A stretch of DNA of 64,000 bases from Streptomyces himalayensis subsp. himalayensis (GTDB lineage: Bacteria; Actinomycetota; Actinomycetes; Streptomycetales; Streptomycetaceae): NCBI RefSeq assembly GCF_013778455.1, contig NZ_JACEHE010000004.1, positions 347,028 to 411,027 on the forward strand. The letters are read 5' to 3'. Positions 35,389 through 43,378 of the stretch are shown here, piece after piece. The notes beneath the pieces are model-generated. The model was not told the origin of the DNA. It saw only the letters and a program-made list of their open reading frames with translations, and did no database searches. Numbering within the stretch: the stretch's first letter is position 1; every line of letters begins with the position of its first letter. A program made the position numbers and the translations under genes.

Positions 35389-36186
35389 TTGACCGCCACC
35401 GACTCGCTGTCCGAGGCCGCGCCGGGGCCCGCATCGGCCGCCGTACCGCAGCCCGAGCCGGGCGCGACGCCGCTGCCTGCGCAGCCGCGTACGACGTCTG
35501 CCCGTCGGGCCGCCGCCGAGCTGGTCGGGACGGCCGCGCTGGTCGCCGTCGTGGTGGGTTCGGGCATCCAGGCCACACAGCTGAGCCAGGACGTCGGGGT
35601 GCAGCTGCTTGCCAACTCGGTCGCCACGGTCTTCGGTCTCGGCGTGCTGATTGCACTGCTGGGACCGGTGTCCGGAGCCCATTTCAACCCTGTGGTCACG
35701 CTCGCCGAGTGGCTCACGGCCAGGCGAGGCGGCTCGGGAGTCACGGCCCGCGAGCTGTTGTTCTACATACCGGCCCAGATTGTGGGAGCGATCGGCGGGG
35801 CCGTCCTGGCGAACGCCATGTTCGCCGAGCCGGTGGTGCAGTGGTCGACCCACGAGCGTTCTGCCGGGCACCTGCTGCTCGGCGAGGTCGTCGCCACCGC
35901 CGGGCTGGTCCTGCTGATCTTCGGGCTCGCCCGCACCGGCCGGCTGCACTTCGCGCCGGTCGCTGTCGCCTCGTACATCGGCGCCGCCTACTGGTTCACC
36001 TCGTCCACGTCGTTCGCCAACCCGGCCGTGACGATCGGCCGGGCCTTCTCCGACACCTTCGCCGGCATAGCCCCCGGCTCGGTGGCCGGGTTCATCGCCA
36101 TGCAGGTGATCGGGGCGGTCGTGGGGCTGGGCTTGGTGGTACTGGTGTTCGGCCGCCCGGGTCGCGGGCCGGAAACCGACGGTTGA
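35389..36186 (+). CDS. MIP/aquaporin-family channel, probable arsenite conduit (AqpS-like)
   Basis: A 265-residue six-helix channel with both half-helix motifs, HFNPVVT (NPV, about residue 104) and FANPAVT (NPA, about 210). The first NPA being NPV is a variation seen in some channels. The TTG start at 35389 is supported by GAGGAG six bases upstream. Its place behind arsR and next to arsC, without an ArsB or Acr3 pump, matches the Sinorhizobium aqpS arrangement in which As(III) leaves by downhill flow. That role is inferred from context. Confidence 0.85.
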   Translation: MTATDSLSEAAPGPASAAVPQPEPGATPLPAQPRTTSARRAAAELVGTAALVAVVVGSGIQATQLSQDVGVQLLANSVATVFGLGVLIALLGPVSGAHFNPVVTLAEWLTARRGGSGVTARELLFYIPAQIVGAIGGAVLANAMFAEPVVQWSTHERSAGHLLLGEVVATAGLVLLIFGLARTGRLHFAPVAVASYIGAAYWFTSSTSFANPAVTIGRAFSDTFAGIAPGSVAGFIAMQVIGAVVGLGLVVLVFGRPGRGPETDG

Positions 36187-36306
36187 TCGGCGGCGCCGAC
36201 GGTCGATCGGCCGACGTCGACGGCAACCGGCCGCTGATGGTTGATCGACGGCGCCAACGGTCGATCAGTCGACGTCGAGGACAACCGCGGCTGATCGTTG
36301 ATCAAC
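36181..36306. repeat. 58-bp tandem repeat, 2.5 copies, rich in GATCGAC/GTTGATC
   Basis: Copies begin at 36181 and 36239, with a third partial copy from about 36296. Each contains GGTTGATCG and GGTCGATC, and the third contains the palindrome GTTGATCAAC. It lies between the convergent aquaporin and second arsR genes, overlapping the aquaporin stop. Confidence 0.65.
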
Positions 36307-36388
36307 CGGCGCCGACGGACGATTAACCAGCAGGAGCGTGCGGGGCGGCGCGATGACGGCAAGCGCCGCCTGGGGGCCGGCCGCGGTG

Positions 36389-36766
36389 TCAGGCCCCGGT
36401 CGCGGACGTGAGCAATCGGCCCATGGCGGCCAGTACCGACGGCTCAACGCGGTAGTAGACCCAGGTGCCGCGCCGCTCGGAGGTGAGCAGCCCGGCCTCC
36501 TTGAGCTTCTTCAGGTGGTGGGACACGGTCGGCTGGGAGACGCCGACGTCAGAGATGTCGCAGACGCATGCCTCGCCGCCCTCGTGCGAGGCGACCAGCG
36601 AGAACAGCCGCAGCCGGACCGGGTCGCCGAGCGCCTTGAACATCTTCGCGGTCCCCGCTGCCTCCTCCGCGGTCAGGGGCCGCTCGGTCAGCGGCGGGCA
36701 GCACGGCGCCACGGCCGCGGGGGCCTCGGGTTCCAGTATCGGCAGCAGCGCCTCGGCATTCGACAT
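36389..36766 (-). CDS. Second ArsR-family repressor, As(III)-site type
   Basis: A 125-residue winged-helix repressor. FKALGDPVRLRLFSLVAS opens the core, and GEACVCDISDVGVSQPTVSHHLKKLKEAG spans the metal site and recognition helix (described here, about residues 66-95). The CVC pair is the classical ELCVCDL-type arsenite site, and APCCPP adds two N-terminal cysteines. The start codon lies inside a 34-bp inverted repeat, so autorepression is likely. No pump gene is next to it. Confidence 0.88.
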   Translation of the reverse strand: MSNAEALLPILEPEAPAAVAPCCPPLTERPLTAEEAAGTAKMFKALGDPVRLRLFSLVASHEGGEACVCDISDVGVSQPTVSHHLKKLKEAGLLTSERRGTWVYYRVEPSVLAAMGRLLTSATGA

Positions 36767-36791
36767 ACGTCTATGTTGACACATGTCGAAT
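36758..36791. promoter_or_regulatory. 9-bp perfect inverted repeat operator at the second arsR start
   Basis: ATTCGACAT (36758-36766) and ATGTCGAAT (36783-36791) flank a 16-bp spacer. The left arm contains the start codon of the minus-strand arsR. Size and place fit an ArsR-dimer operator. Confidence 0.65.
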
Positions 36792-36842
36792 CGACGAAGG
36801 CAGCTCCCATTTTCGGCGAGCGCCCCGGCCGGGGCCGGCCGG

Positions 36843-37331
36843 TCAGTCCCCTTCGGGGGCGCTCAGCTCTCCACCGGCGAGGAGATGGTCGACGACGCGC
36901 TCGCAGATCTCGGTGAGGATGGCGAGCTCCTCCTGCGACAGAAAGTCGATGAAGTGCTCCCGCACGTTGGCCACATGGCTTGGCGCGGCCTGCTCGATGG
37001 CCCGGAGACCCTCCGCGGTCAGGGAGACGATGGCGCTTCGGGCATCGTCAGGATTGGGCGCGCGGCTGATCAGGCAGCGCAGCTCCATGCGGCGCAACTG
37101 GTGTGACAGCCGGCTCTTCTCCCACAGGAGCCGACAGCGCAGCTCCAGCGAGGTCATCCTTCTGTCGGGATGCTCCGACAGAACCACCAGGATTTCGTAC
37201 TCCGGTTCGGACAACCCCCAGTCGCGCAGCAGTTGCTGGTTGAGCCGGGCCCCCAGCAGGCGGCGTGTGCGCAGAAACGCGCGCCAGGCGCGGTTCTCCT
37301 CGGCGTTCAGCCACCGGGCGTTCTCTGCCAT
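36843..37331 (-). CDS. MarR-family transcriptional regulator
   Basis: A 162-residue winged-helix protein. WLNAEENRAWRAFLRTRRLL opens the dimerisation helix, LSEPEYEILVVLSEHPDRRMTS leads into the DNA-binding region, and RCRLLWEKSRLSHQLRRME holds the recognition helix (about 70-88). SRAPNPDDARSAIVSLT is the wing. Ligand and targets are unknown. The Met at 37331 is preferred because the upstream residues lack homology. It lies upstream of the second arsR on the same strand, 51 bp away. Confidence 0.85.
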   Translation of the reverse strand: MAENARWLNAEENRAWRAFLRTRRLLGARLNQQLLRDWGLSEPEYEILVVLSEHPDRRMTSLELRCRLLWEKSRLSHQLRRMELRCLISRAPNPDDARSAIVSLTAEGLRAIEQAAPSHVANVREHFIDFLSQEELAILTEICERVVDHLLAGGELSAPEGD

Positions 37332-37449
37332 GTCCTTGATCGTAAGAGGCACGTTGATATGTACCTGGTCCGTCCTCCCAGCGTGGCGGCCCGATGACGT
37401 CAGATGGGCGCACACCTTTTCGGGCGTCATCAGGCCGGACAGCCTGCCG

Positions 37450-38508
37450 TCAGCCGGCCGTCAGCCGACCCTCGGGAGGCCGGTGTTCAGGGGGATCCGC
37501 CTTTCCTGACGGGTCGGTGACCGCCTGCTCGGAATGGAGGGGAACGTCGTCGGGCGTGACATCGATGCGCAGCCGGTGGACACGGACGGGATGGCGCCAG
37601 CGGCCGTGATCGATGGCGGAGTCGGCGTGGAACTCCGCGACGATCTGGGGCGCCACGGGGGTGATGTCGAGCACTTCACGGCTGCCCCAGTGCGTACTGA
37701 ACTGCACGTCTCGCCAGGGGTGATCGGCACCTGCCGGTGAGAGCAGACCGCTGAGTTCAGCTCGCGTCCGGGCCGAGAGGGGTGTGCTGCGGGCGACCAT
37801 CAGGAAATGCCCGTCACTTGTGTAGCGGCCGAGCAGGGCGCTCTGGGGGCGAGCGAGGCTTCCGGTGACGGCGCCGACGATCGCTTCGGCCGTGTGGCGT
37901 GCGCGGTACTTCAGCCAGCCGCGCCGACCAGGCTGGTACGGCTGGGTCAGGCTCTTGACGACCACGCCCTCCACCCCCACGGCCGACCACTCGGCAAGCC
38001 ACTTCTCCGCCTGGGCGCGGTCGGTCGTGGACGGCGTGAGGGCCCATGGCGCGGCAAGGCCGTGGCCCTGGAACAGCGACTGGAGGGCGGCGCGGCGTTC
38101 CCGGTACGGCCAGGTGAGCATCTCGGTGCCGGCGTGCTGCAGCAGGTCGAACGCCACCAGGTGTGCCGGATGCGCACGCACCAGCCGCGAGAGGGCCGGC
38201 GGCCGGGTGTTCAGGCGCTGCTGAAGCGCGCCGAAATCGAGCCTGCTGCCGGTGTGGATGACGGCCTCTCCGTCGATCACGACGTCCTCGCCGAGCGCCG
38301 CAGCCGCGTCAGCAATCTCCGGGAACGAGCCGGTGAGGTCACGGCCGCTGCGGGACTGCAGGAACACCTCGCCGCCCGGCTGGGCGAACACCAGCATCCG
38401 GAAACCGTCGTACTTCGGCTCGAACACCATCTGGGGCAGGGCACCGGGCCCTGGCAGCTGCGGCACGGCACGCGCCAGCATGGGCTCCACCGGAGGGACG
38501 AGAGTCAC
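37450..38508 (-). CDS. ATP-dependent DNA ligase (LigD/LigC-like)
   Basis: A ligase of about 352 residues: motif I FEPKYDGFRML with the adenylated Lys near residue 34, SRSGRDLTGSFPEI (motif Ia region), VIDGEAVI (motif III, about 85), VEGVVVKSL (motif IV, about 185) and WLKYRARHT (motif V, about 205). A C-terminal OB-fold follows, with a Pro-rich tail. No polymerase, nuclease or Ku domain is attached. A GTG start at 38508 is assumed; ATG 38481 is possible. It is divergent from a coiled-coil protein gene only 34 bp away. Confidence 0.88.
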   Translation of the reverse strand: MTLVPPVEPMLARAVPQLPGPGALPQMVFEPKYDGFRMLVFAQPGGEVFLQSRSGRDLTGSFPEIADAAAALGEDVVIDGEAVIHTGSRLDFGALQQRLNTRPPALSRLVRAHPAHLVAFDLLQHAGTEMLTWPYRERRAALQSLFQGHGLAAPWALTPSTTDRAQAEKWLAEWSAVGVEGVVVKSLTQPYQPGRRGWLKYRARHTAEAIVGAVTGSLARPQSALLGRYTSDGHFLMVARSTPLSARTRAELSGLLSPAGADHPWRDVQFSTHWGSREVLDITPVAPQIVAEFHADSAIDHGRWRHPVRVHRLRIDVTPDDVPLHSEQAVTDPSGKADPPEHRPPEGRLTAG

Positions 38509-38542
38509 ATAAAAGACATACCCGAAGGAAAAGGGCAGACTC

Positions 38543-39514
38543 GTGGACCTGGGGCGAACCGTGGATCGGGAAGGCGTCGTGGATCTGGAAAGCATCGAGG
38601 CCGAGCTGTACGGGCTGGCGCCCGAGGACTTCATCCCTGCGCGCGACCGGTATGCGGCCGCCGCCCGAAAGGAGAACAACCGCACGCTCGCCGCGAAGAT
38701 CAGCGCCCTGCGGCGTCCGACGCTGGCGGCATGGGCGGGCAATCTCCTCGTGCGCGCGGAGCCCGAGCAGGTGGCCGGGCTGCTTCGGCTGGGCGAAGGA
38801 CTGCGCCAGGCCCACGAACAGCTCGACGGTCCGCAGTTGCGCGACCTCAACCGGCAGCAGCACAGTGTGGTCGGTGCGCTCGCCCGGCAGGCCCGGCTGC
38901 TGGCGGCCGAGGCCGGGCATCCGGTGGGCGACGACATGCAGCGAGAGATCGAGGACACCCTGCACGCGGTCCTCGCCGACCCGGAGGCCGCACAGCAATG
39001 GGCTTCCGGCCGCCTGACCAAAGCCCTCCATCCACCGGTCGGGACGCAGTTCTTCGCAGGCTCCGAGAGCGCCGCTGCCGCCACGGCCCCGCCCGCACGC
39101 GGAAAGCGCCCTGATCCCGAAGCCACCACGGCCCGCCGCGCTCCTGCCCGGGACAGTGCGGTCCCGACGGCGAAGGAGGCCAAGGAACGACGCCGACAGG
39201 AGGAACTGCGCCAGAAGCGCGCCCATGCCCGTCAAGAGGCCGAGAGCACCGAGCAGCAAGCACTCCGACGCGAGGACGAGCTCAGGCATGCCGAGGCACG
39301 GCGTGAGCAGGCCGAGCGGCTGCTGCAGGAGGCGGATGCGCGGGTTGCCGCGCTGGCCGAGGAACTGAAGGCGGCGCAGGAGCGGCAGCGCACGGCCCGC
39401 AGTGACCTGGACGCGGCACGACACCAGGTCACCGAGGCAGGCCGCACCGCCCAGAAGGCACGCCGCGCCGCCCAGAACGCCCGCACCCGGGCCGAGCGTC
39501 TGGAGGCGGGGTGA
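38543..39514 (+). CDS. Coiled-coil protein divergent from DNA ligase
   Basis: A 323-residue protein I cannot assign to a named family. Residues about 15-165 form a helical domain (LESIEAELYGLAPEDFIPARD, LRRPTLAAWAGNLL). A Pro/Ala/Arg linker follows, and residues about 205-323 are a continuous Ala/Glu/Arg/Gln heptad-rich coiled coil. The GTG at 38543 has AAGGAAAAGG upstream; GTG 38579 is another possible start. The shared promoter region suggests a partner in DNA repair; this is inference. Confidence 0.6.
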   Translation: MDLGRTVDREGVVDLESIEAELYGLAPEDFIPARDRYAAAARKENNRTLAAKISALRRPTLAAWAGNLLVRAEPEQVAGLLRLGEGLRQAHEQLDGPQLRDLNRQQHSVVGALARQARLLAAEAGHPVGDDMQREIEDTLHAVLADPEAAQQWASGRLTKALHPPVGTQFFAGSESAAAATAPPARGKRPDPEATTARRAPARDSAVPTAKEAKERRRQEELRQKRAHARQEAESTEQQALRREDELRHAEARREQAERLLQEADARVAALAEELKAAQERQRTARSDLDAARHQVTEAGRTAQKARRAAQNARTRAERLEAG

Positions 39515-39555
39515 CCGAGCGACGCGAGGAGACGCGATGAGCGGGCGCGCCGTGG

Positions 39556-40041
39556 TCAGCCGGCCTCCTCCAGCACGAGCAGGACGTGCTCGTTCTCGCC
39601 GTGCCACACCGACTCGGAGCGCCGGAAGCCGCACTTCTCCAACAGGCGCACCGACCCGGTGTTCCCCGCGAAGGGATCGGCGTAGAGAGGGCGATTCCTC
39701 TCCCGCTGCAAAAAGAGCGCGAGCGCCACACTGCCTATGCCCCGCCCCCAGTACGGCCGGCCCAGCCAGTAGCCGATGAAGCGCCGGTCCTGCTCCCACC
39801 AGGCCACGACGCTGCCCGCCGTCTCTCCGTCGACGGTGATCGTCTGCACGAAGACGGTGGGCTCACCGAGGAGCTTCGTGGCCCAGTGCTTCATGAAGGC
39901 CTCCCGGGGCCGGGGGGTGAACCTCGACCGCCGGACTGCCTCCGCATCGTGCTCGTACTCGTAGAACAGCTGCAGATCGGCTTCCCCGACATCCCGCAGC
40001 CGCACATCCACGACCTCTTCGGACCGCACATCGTCACTCAT
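39556..40041 (-). CDS. GNAT-family N-acetyltransferase (RimJ/RimL-like)
   Basis: A 161-residue acetyltransferase. VRLRDVGEADLQLFYEYEHD opens the fold, IGYWLGRPYWGRGIGSVALALF holds the acetyl-CoA pyrophosphate loop (RGIGS, about residues 104-108), and NTGSVRLLEKCGFRR is the family's C-terminal block. The acceptor may be a protein N-terminus or an amine. It lies 63 bp beyond the inositol-dehydrogenase-like gene on the same strand but need not belong to that operon. Confidence 0.85.
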   Translation of the reverse strand: MSDDVRSEEVVDVRLRDVGEADLQLFYEYEHDAEAVRRSRFTPRPREAFMKHWATKLLGEPTVFVQTITVDGETAGSVVAWWEQDRRFIGYWLGRPYWGRGIGSVALALFLQRERNRPLYADPFAGNTGSVRLLEKCGFRRSESVWHGENEHVLLVLEEAG

Positions 40042-40104
40042 GCGGAGAGTCTGGCATCGAGCACTGACATCCCGGCCCGGTCAGCCGTACCGCCGTCGGC
40101 CCGG

Positions 40105-41109
40105 CTACCGCGGGCGCACCTCCTCCATGCGTACGGGACGGTGCTCGTGCAGGGACAGGGTGCATGCCTCGGCGATCAGGCTCGCCTCGATGGCGTCGGC
40201 CACGGTGCACGGGGACGGCCTGCGGCCCGCGACCACCTCGGTGAAGGCGGTGAGTTCGGCGCGGTAGGCGTCGGCGAAGCGGTCCATGAAGAAGTGGTGC
40301 GGCTTCGCGGCCGGGAAGGTGGCCCCAGGCTCGACGGAGCGCAGGGGCAGCTTGTCCTCGAGACCAGCGGCGATGCTGTCCTTCATGCCGTGGATCTCCA
40401 GGCGGGCGTCGTAACCGCGCGGGTTGTGCCGGGTGTTGGAGACCAGGGCCAGCGTGCCGTCGTCCAGCGTGAGGACGGCCGAGGCGGTGTCGACGTCCCC
40501 GGCATTGGCGATGTAGTCGGCGCCGCGGTTGGAGCCGGTGGCGTACACCTCGACGACCTCGCGTCCCGTCACCCAGCGGACGATGTCGAAGTCGTGGACG
40601 CTGCAGTCGCGGAAGATGCCGCCCGAGACGGCCACGTACGCGGCGGGAGGCGGCGCCGGGTCCAGGGTGGTGGACCTGACGGTGTGCAGCAGGCCGAGCT
40701 CGCCGCTGAGCACGGCCTGCCGGGCCGCCACATATCCGGGGTCGAAGCGCCGGTTGTAGCCGATGTGGACCTCGACGCCGCTGCCCTCGACCGCGCGCAG
40801 CACGTCGAGGCTCTCCTCCACGGTGCGCGCCACCGGCTTCTCGCAGAAGACCGGGATGCCGGCCTTGACGGTGGCGAGGATCAGCTCCGGGTGCGCGTCG
40901 GTGGCGGCGGCGATGACGACGCCGTCGACTCCGGCGTTCAGTACGGCCTCGGGTGAGTCCGCCGCCGTGGCTCCGAAGCGCTCGGCGGCGGAGGCGGCGG
41001 CCGCGGCAACCGGGTCGGTGACCACGAGAGAGTCCACCGCGTCGAGCTTGGACAGGGTTTCGGCGTGGAAGGCGCCGATCCGGCCGAGGCCCATGATGCC
41101 TATACGCAT
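40105..41109 (-). CDS. Gfo/Idh/MocA oxidoreductase, inositol 2-dehydrogenase-like
   Basis: A 334-residue NAD-dependent enzyme. Rossmann motif IGIMGLGRIGAFHAE (residues 3-17), catalytic EKPVARTVEESL (Lys about 94), and the substrate-side block DCSVHDFDIVRWVTG (about 168-182) match IolG-type myo-inositol 2-dehydrogenases. The product would be scyllo-inosose or another keto-cyclitol/sugar. It is third in an operon after a PhyH oxygenase and an SDR, with a divergent LacI regulator. The specific substrate is inferred. Confidence 0.85.
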   Translation of the reverse strand: MRIGIMGLGRIGAFHAETLSKLDAVDSLVVTDPVAAAAASAAERFGATAADSPEAVLNAGVDGVVIAAATDAHPELILATVKAGIPVFCEKPVARTVEESLDVLRAVEGSGVEVHIGYNRRFDPGYVAARQAVLSGELGLLHTVRSTTLDPAPPPAAYVAVSGGIFRDCSVHDFDIVRWVTGREVVEVYATGSNRGADYIANAGDVDTASAVLTLDDGTLALVSNTRHNPRGYDARLEIHGMKDSIAAGLEDKLPLRSVEPGATFPAAKPHHFFMDRFADAYRAELTAFTEVVAGRRPSPCTVADAIEASLIAEACTLSLHEHRPVRMEEVRPR

Positions 41110-41150
41110 GAGATGTTGCTCCTTCAGCCCGGTCGGGCGGTGCAAAGGTG

Positions 41151-41280
41151 ATTCGGTGGTGATTCGCTGCTGACGGTGGTTCGGTACGGCGCTGACCGGG
41201 GATTCGGTACGGCGCTGACGGTGGTTCGGTACGGCGCTGACGGTGGATTCGGCACGGCGCCGGGGATTCGGTACGGCGGA
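41151..41280. repeat. Five imperfect 21-23 bp tandem repeats (GATTCGGTACGGCGCTGAC)
   Basis: Units related to GGTTCGGTACGGCGCTGAC start near 41178, 41200, 41222, 41243 and 41264, with a degenerate unit near 41151. They fill the spacer between the SDR stop and the inositol-dehydrogenase-like gene. This iteron-like spacing could bind a protein or form mRNA structure. Confidence 0.65.
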
Positions 41281-41282
41281 TG

Positions 41283-42059
41283 TCAGTCCTGTGCGCCGAC
41301 GACGTTCTGGTCCCAGTCGATGACGGACCCGGTCACGACGCCGCTGCGGTCGGAGAGCAGGAAGACGACGAAGTCCGCGATCTCGTCGGGCTGTCCGAGC
41401 TTGCCCATCGGCAGACGGCCGGCGGCCTCCTCGCGCCAGTCGTCGCCCGCCCCGTGGAACTCGCGCTGCACGGCGTCCTCGCCCTCGGTCTCCGTCCAGC
41501 CGATGTTGAGGCCGTTGATCCGGATACGGTCCCAGCGGTGGGCGTGCGCGGCATTGCGGGTCAGGCCGGCCAGCCCGGCCTTCGCGGCGGAGTACGGCGC
41601 GAGGAAGGGAGGGCCGCCGTGCGCGCAGTTGGAGCCGATGTTGACGATGGTGCCCGGCGCCTTACGGGCCACCATGTCGGTCACGGCCGCCTGCATCGCG
41701 AAGAACGGCGCCCGCAGGTTGATCGCCATGTGCGTGTCGAACAGCTCCGGAGTGGTCTCAAGGAGTGACCCGCGGGACGTGAGACCCGCCGCGTTGACCA
41801 GGCAGTCGATCCGTCCGTGTGCCGCGACGACCTGTTCGACGCTGCCGCGCGCCTGCTCGGGGTCGGCCAGGTCGGCCCGTACGAAGGAGACCTTGGCCCC
41901 CGCGTCGGCCAGCTCCGCCACGAGAGCCTCACCGATCTCGGGGCGGCGGCCGGTGAGGACGACATCGGCGCCCTCGCGGGCGGCCGCCCGCACGATCGCG
42001 GCGCCGACGCCCTGGCTGCCGCCGTTGACGAGGACGACCTTGTCCTCAAGCAGTCCCAT
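41283..42059 (-). CDS. Short-chain dehydrogenase/reductase
   Basis: A 258-residue classical SDR. NGGSQGVGAAI (about residues 12-22) is the cofactor loop; an N replaces the usual T. NAAG (about 88), Ser in VNIGSNCAHGG and Y-x-x-x-K in PYSAAKAG (about 155-159) complete the active site. It would oxidise a polyol or hydroxy acid. It starts 16 bp after the PhyH stop in an operon with the inositol-dehydrogenase-like gene. Confidence 0.88.
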   Translation of the reverse strand: MGLLEDKVVLVNGGSQGVGAAIVRAAAREGADVVLTGRRPEIGEALVAELADAGAKVSFVRADLADPEQARGSVEQVVAAHGRIDCLVNAAGLTSRGSLLETTPELFDTHMAINLRAPFFAMQAAVTDMVARKAPGTIVNIGSNCAHGGPPFLAPYSAAKAGLAGLTRNAAHAHRWDRIRINGLNIGWTETEGEDAVQREFHGAGDDWREEAAGRLPMGKLGQPDEIADFVVFLLSDRSGVVTGSVIDWDQNVVGAQD

Positions 42060-42075
42060 GAATGCGGGTTTCCCT

Positions 42076-43254
42076 TCAGCTCTGCCGGCGCTTGGTGCCG
42101 GCCTGCAGTTCCTGGCGCAGCCGGTCCGGGCTCCAGCCCTCGGTGAGCGCCTGCCATATCGTGTCCGCCTGGGATGGCGGGGCCAGACCGTCGACCGGCG
42201 GGTCGAGGTCCAGGTTGGTGGGGAAGGGGTAGCCCTCGGCGGAGGCGGCGACCACGCGGTGCAGCCACTCGTCGGAGGCGCCTTCGGCCTTGCGGCGCGC
42301 CAGCACCGGGAAGAGCGCGTTCGCCATGGCCTCGCGGTCGACGGTCTCCATCGCGCGGCCGAAGGCGGAGTTGACCTGCAGCAGATTCGCCATGCGCCGG
42401 ATGTCCGCGGACCGGTTGTGTCCCGCCGCGTGGAAGAGCGCGGGGTTGAAGAAGACGGCGTCGCCCTTTTCCAGGGGCAGCTGAATGTGATGCCGCTCGA
42501 AGTGGTCGACGAACTCCGGTCGCCGCCATGCCAGATACCCCGGCTCGTACTTCTGCGAGTGCGGCAGATACAGCGTCGGACCCGACTCCACCGGCATGTC
42601 GCAGTGGGCCACCGCGCCCTGCAGGGTCAGCACGGGGGAGAGGCGGTGGACGTGCGCCGGATAGGCGGCCGCCAGGTCCTGGGACAGGAAGCCCAGGTGG
42701 TAGTCGCGGTGCACGCTCTGCGCCGCACCGCCCGGGTTGACCACATTGATCTGCGAGGTCACCTGGTAGCCGGGACCGAGCCAGGCCGCGGCCACGAGCG
42801 CCAGCATGTCGTTCGCGTAGTAGTCGGCGAACACCTCGGGCGCCCGGACGGCCATCTTCTCCAGCGCGTTCCACACCCGGTCGTTGGCACCCGGCTTGGC
42901 GAAGTGATCGCCGCGCGCCGTGCCCGCCGCGCGCTCCTCATCGATCAGCGCATGGATGGCGGCGGTCGCCCGGTCCACGACGTCGCCGTCCGCGAAGGCG
43001 CCCTTGAGGACGACGATGCCGGGGCCGTCCAGCAGGGCGCGGACCAGCTCCGCCTGGACCGACCGGCGACCGTCCGGAGCGGCGGCGAGGTCGCGCAGTC
43101 GTGCCGAGTCGTATCGCAGGACGTTCTGCTCGACCCCCTCGGCGGACGGATAGTCGAGCGGCTCGGTGCTCTGCCCGACCAGGGAGCGCAGGTCGTCGAG
43201 GCTGCAGTCGTCCTCACTGAGCCACGCCCGCGGGCCCCTAGCGGTGGGAAGCAT
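42076..43254 (-). CDS. PhyH-type Fe(II)/2-oxoglutarate dioxygenase in a cyclitol operon
   Basis: A 392-residue oxygenase. The iron facial triad is read from SVHRDYHLGF (HxD, about residue 180) and the distal His in LFHAAGHNRS (about 300), with a following Arg. It is longer than typical PhyH enzymes and opens with about 60 residues of variable sequence. GGAAGGACC before the ATG at 43254 supports this start. It is first gene of the operon with the SDR and inositol-dehydrogenase-like gene, divergent from a LacI regulator. It may hydroxylate or dealkylate the substrate before oxidation. Confidence 0.85.
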   Translation of the reverse strand: MLPTARGPRAWLSEDDCSLDDLRSLVGQSTEPLDYPSAEGVEQNVLRYDSARLRDLAAAPDGRRSVQAELVRALLDGPGIVVLKGAFADGDVVDRATAAIHALIDEERAAGTARGDHFAKPGANDRVWNALEKMAVRAPEVFADYYANDMLALVAAAWLGPGYQVTSQINVVNPGGAAQSVHRDYHLGFLSQDLAAAYPAHVHRLSPVLTLQGAVAHCDMPVESGPTLYLPHSQKYEPGYLAWRRPEFVDHFERHHIQLPLEKGDAVFFNPALFHAAGHNRSADIRRMANLLQVNSAFGRAMETVDREAMANALFPVLARRKAEGASDEWLHRVVAASAEGYPFPTNLDLDPPVDGLAPPSQADTIWQALTEGWSPDRLRQELQAGTKRRQS

Positions 43255-43337
43255 CGACAGGTCCTTCCGGAGCGGTTCCGTTTCCGCCAGTCTTGGGAAC
43301 CGGTGCCCATCACGCAATGAGCAGACATCCATCAAAA

Positions 43338-43363
43338 AGCCATCATTCGAAGCCATCATTCGA
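43338..43363. promoter_or_regulatory. Two perfect 13-bp tandem repeats before the LacI regulator
   Basis: AGCCATCATTCGA occurs at 43338-43350 and 43351-43363 with no gap, creating TTCGAA at the junction. It ends 15 bp before the LacI-type start, in the divergent promoter region, and could be an operator. Confidence 0.45.
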
Positions 43364-43378
43364 GACCAGGGAACAGCC

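Noticed and set aside
41151..41280. Plasmid-type replication iterons
   Set aside because: No rep or partition gene is near, and the repeats lie within a metabolic operon.
40105..43254. Complete myo-inositol catabolic (iol) operon
   Set aside because: Only an IolG-like enzyme is present; iolE, iolD, iolB and iolC are absent, so a standard iol operon is not supported.
41176..43320. 714-residue plus-strand frame over the SDR and PhyH genes
   Set aside because: It starts in tandem repeats and is complementary to two recognised enzymes.
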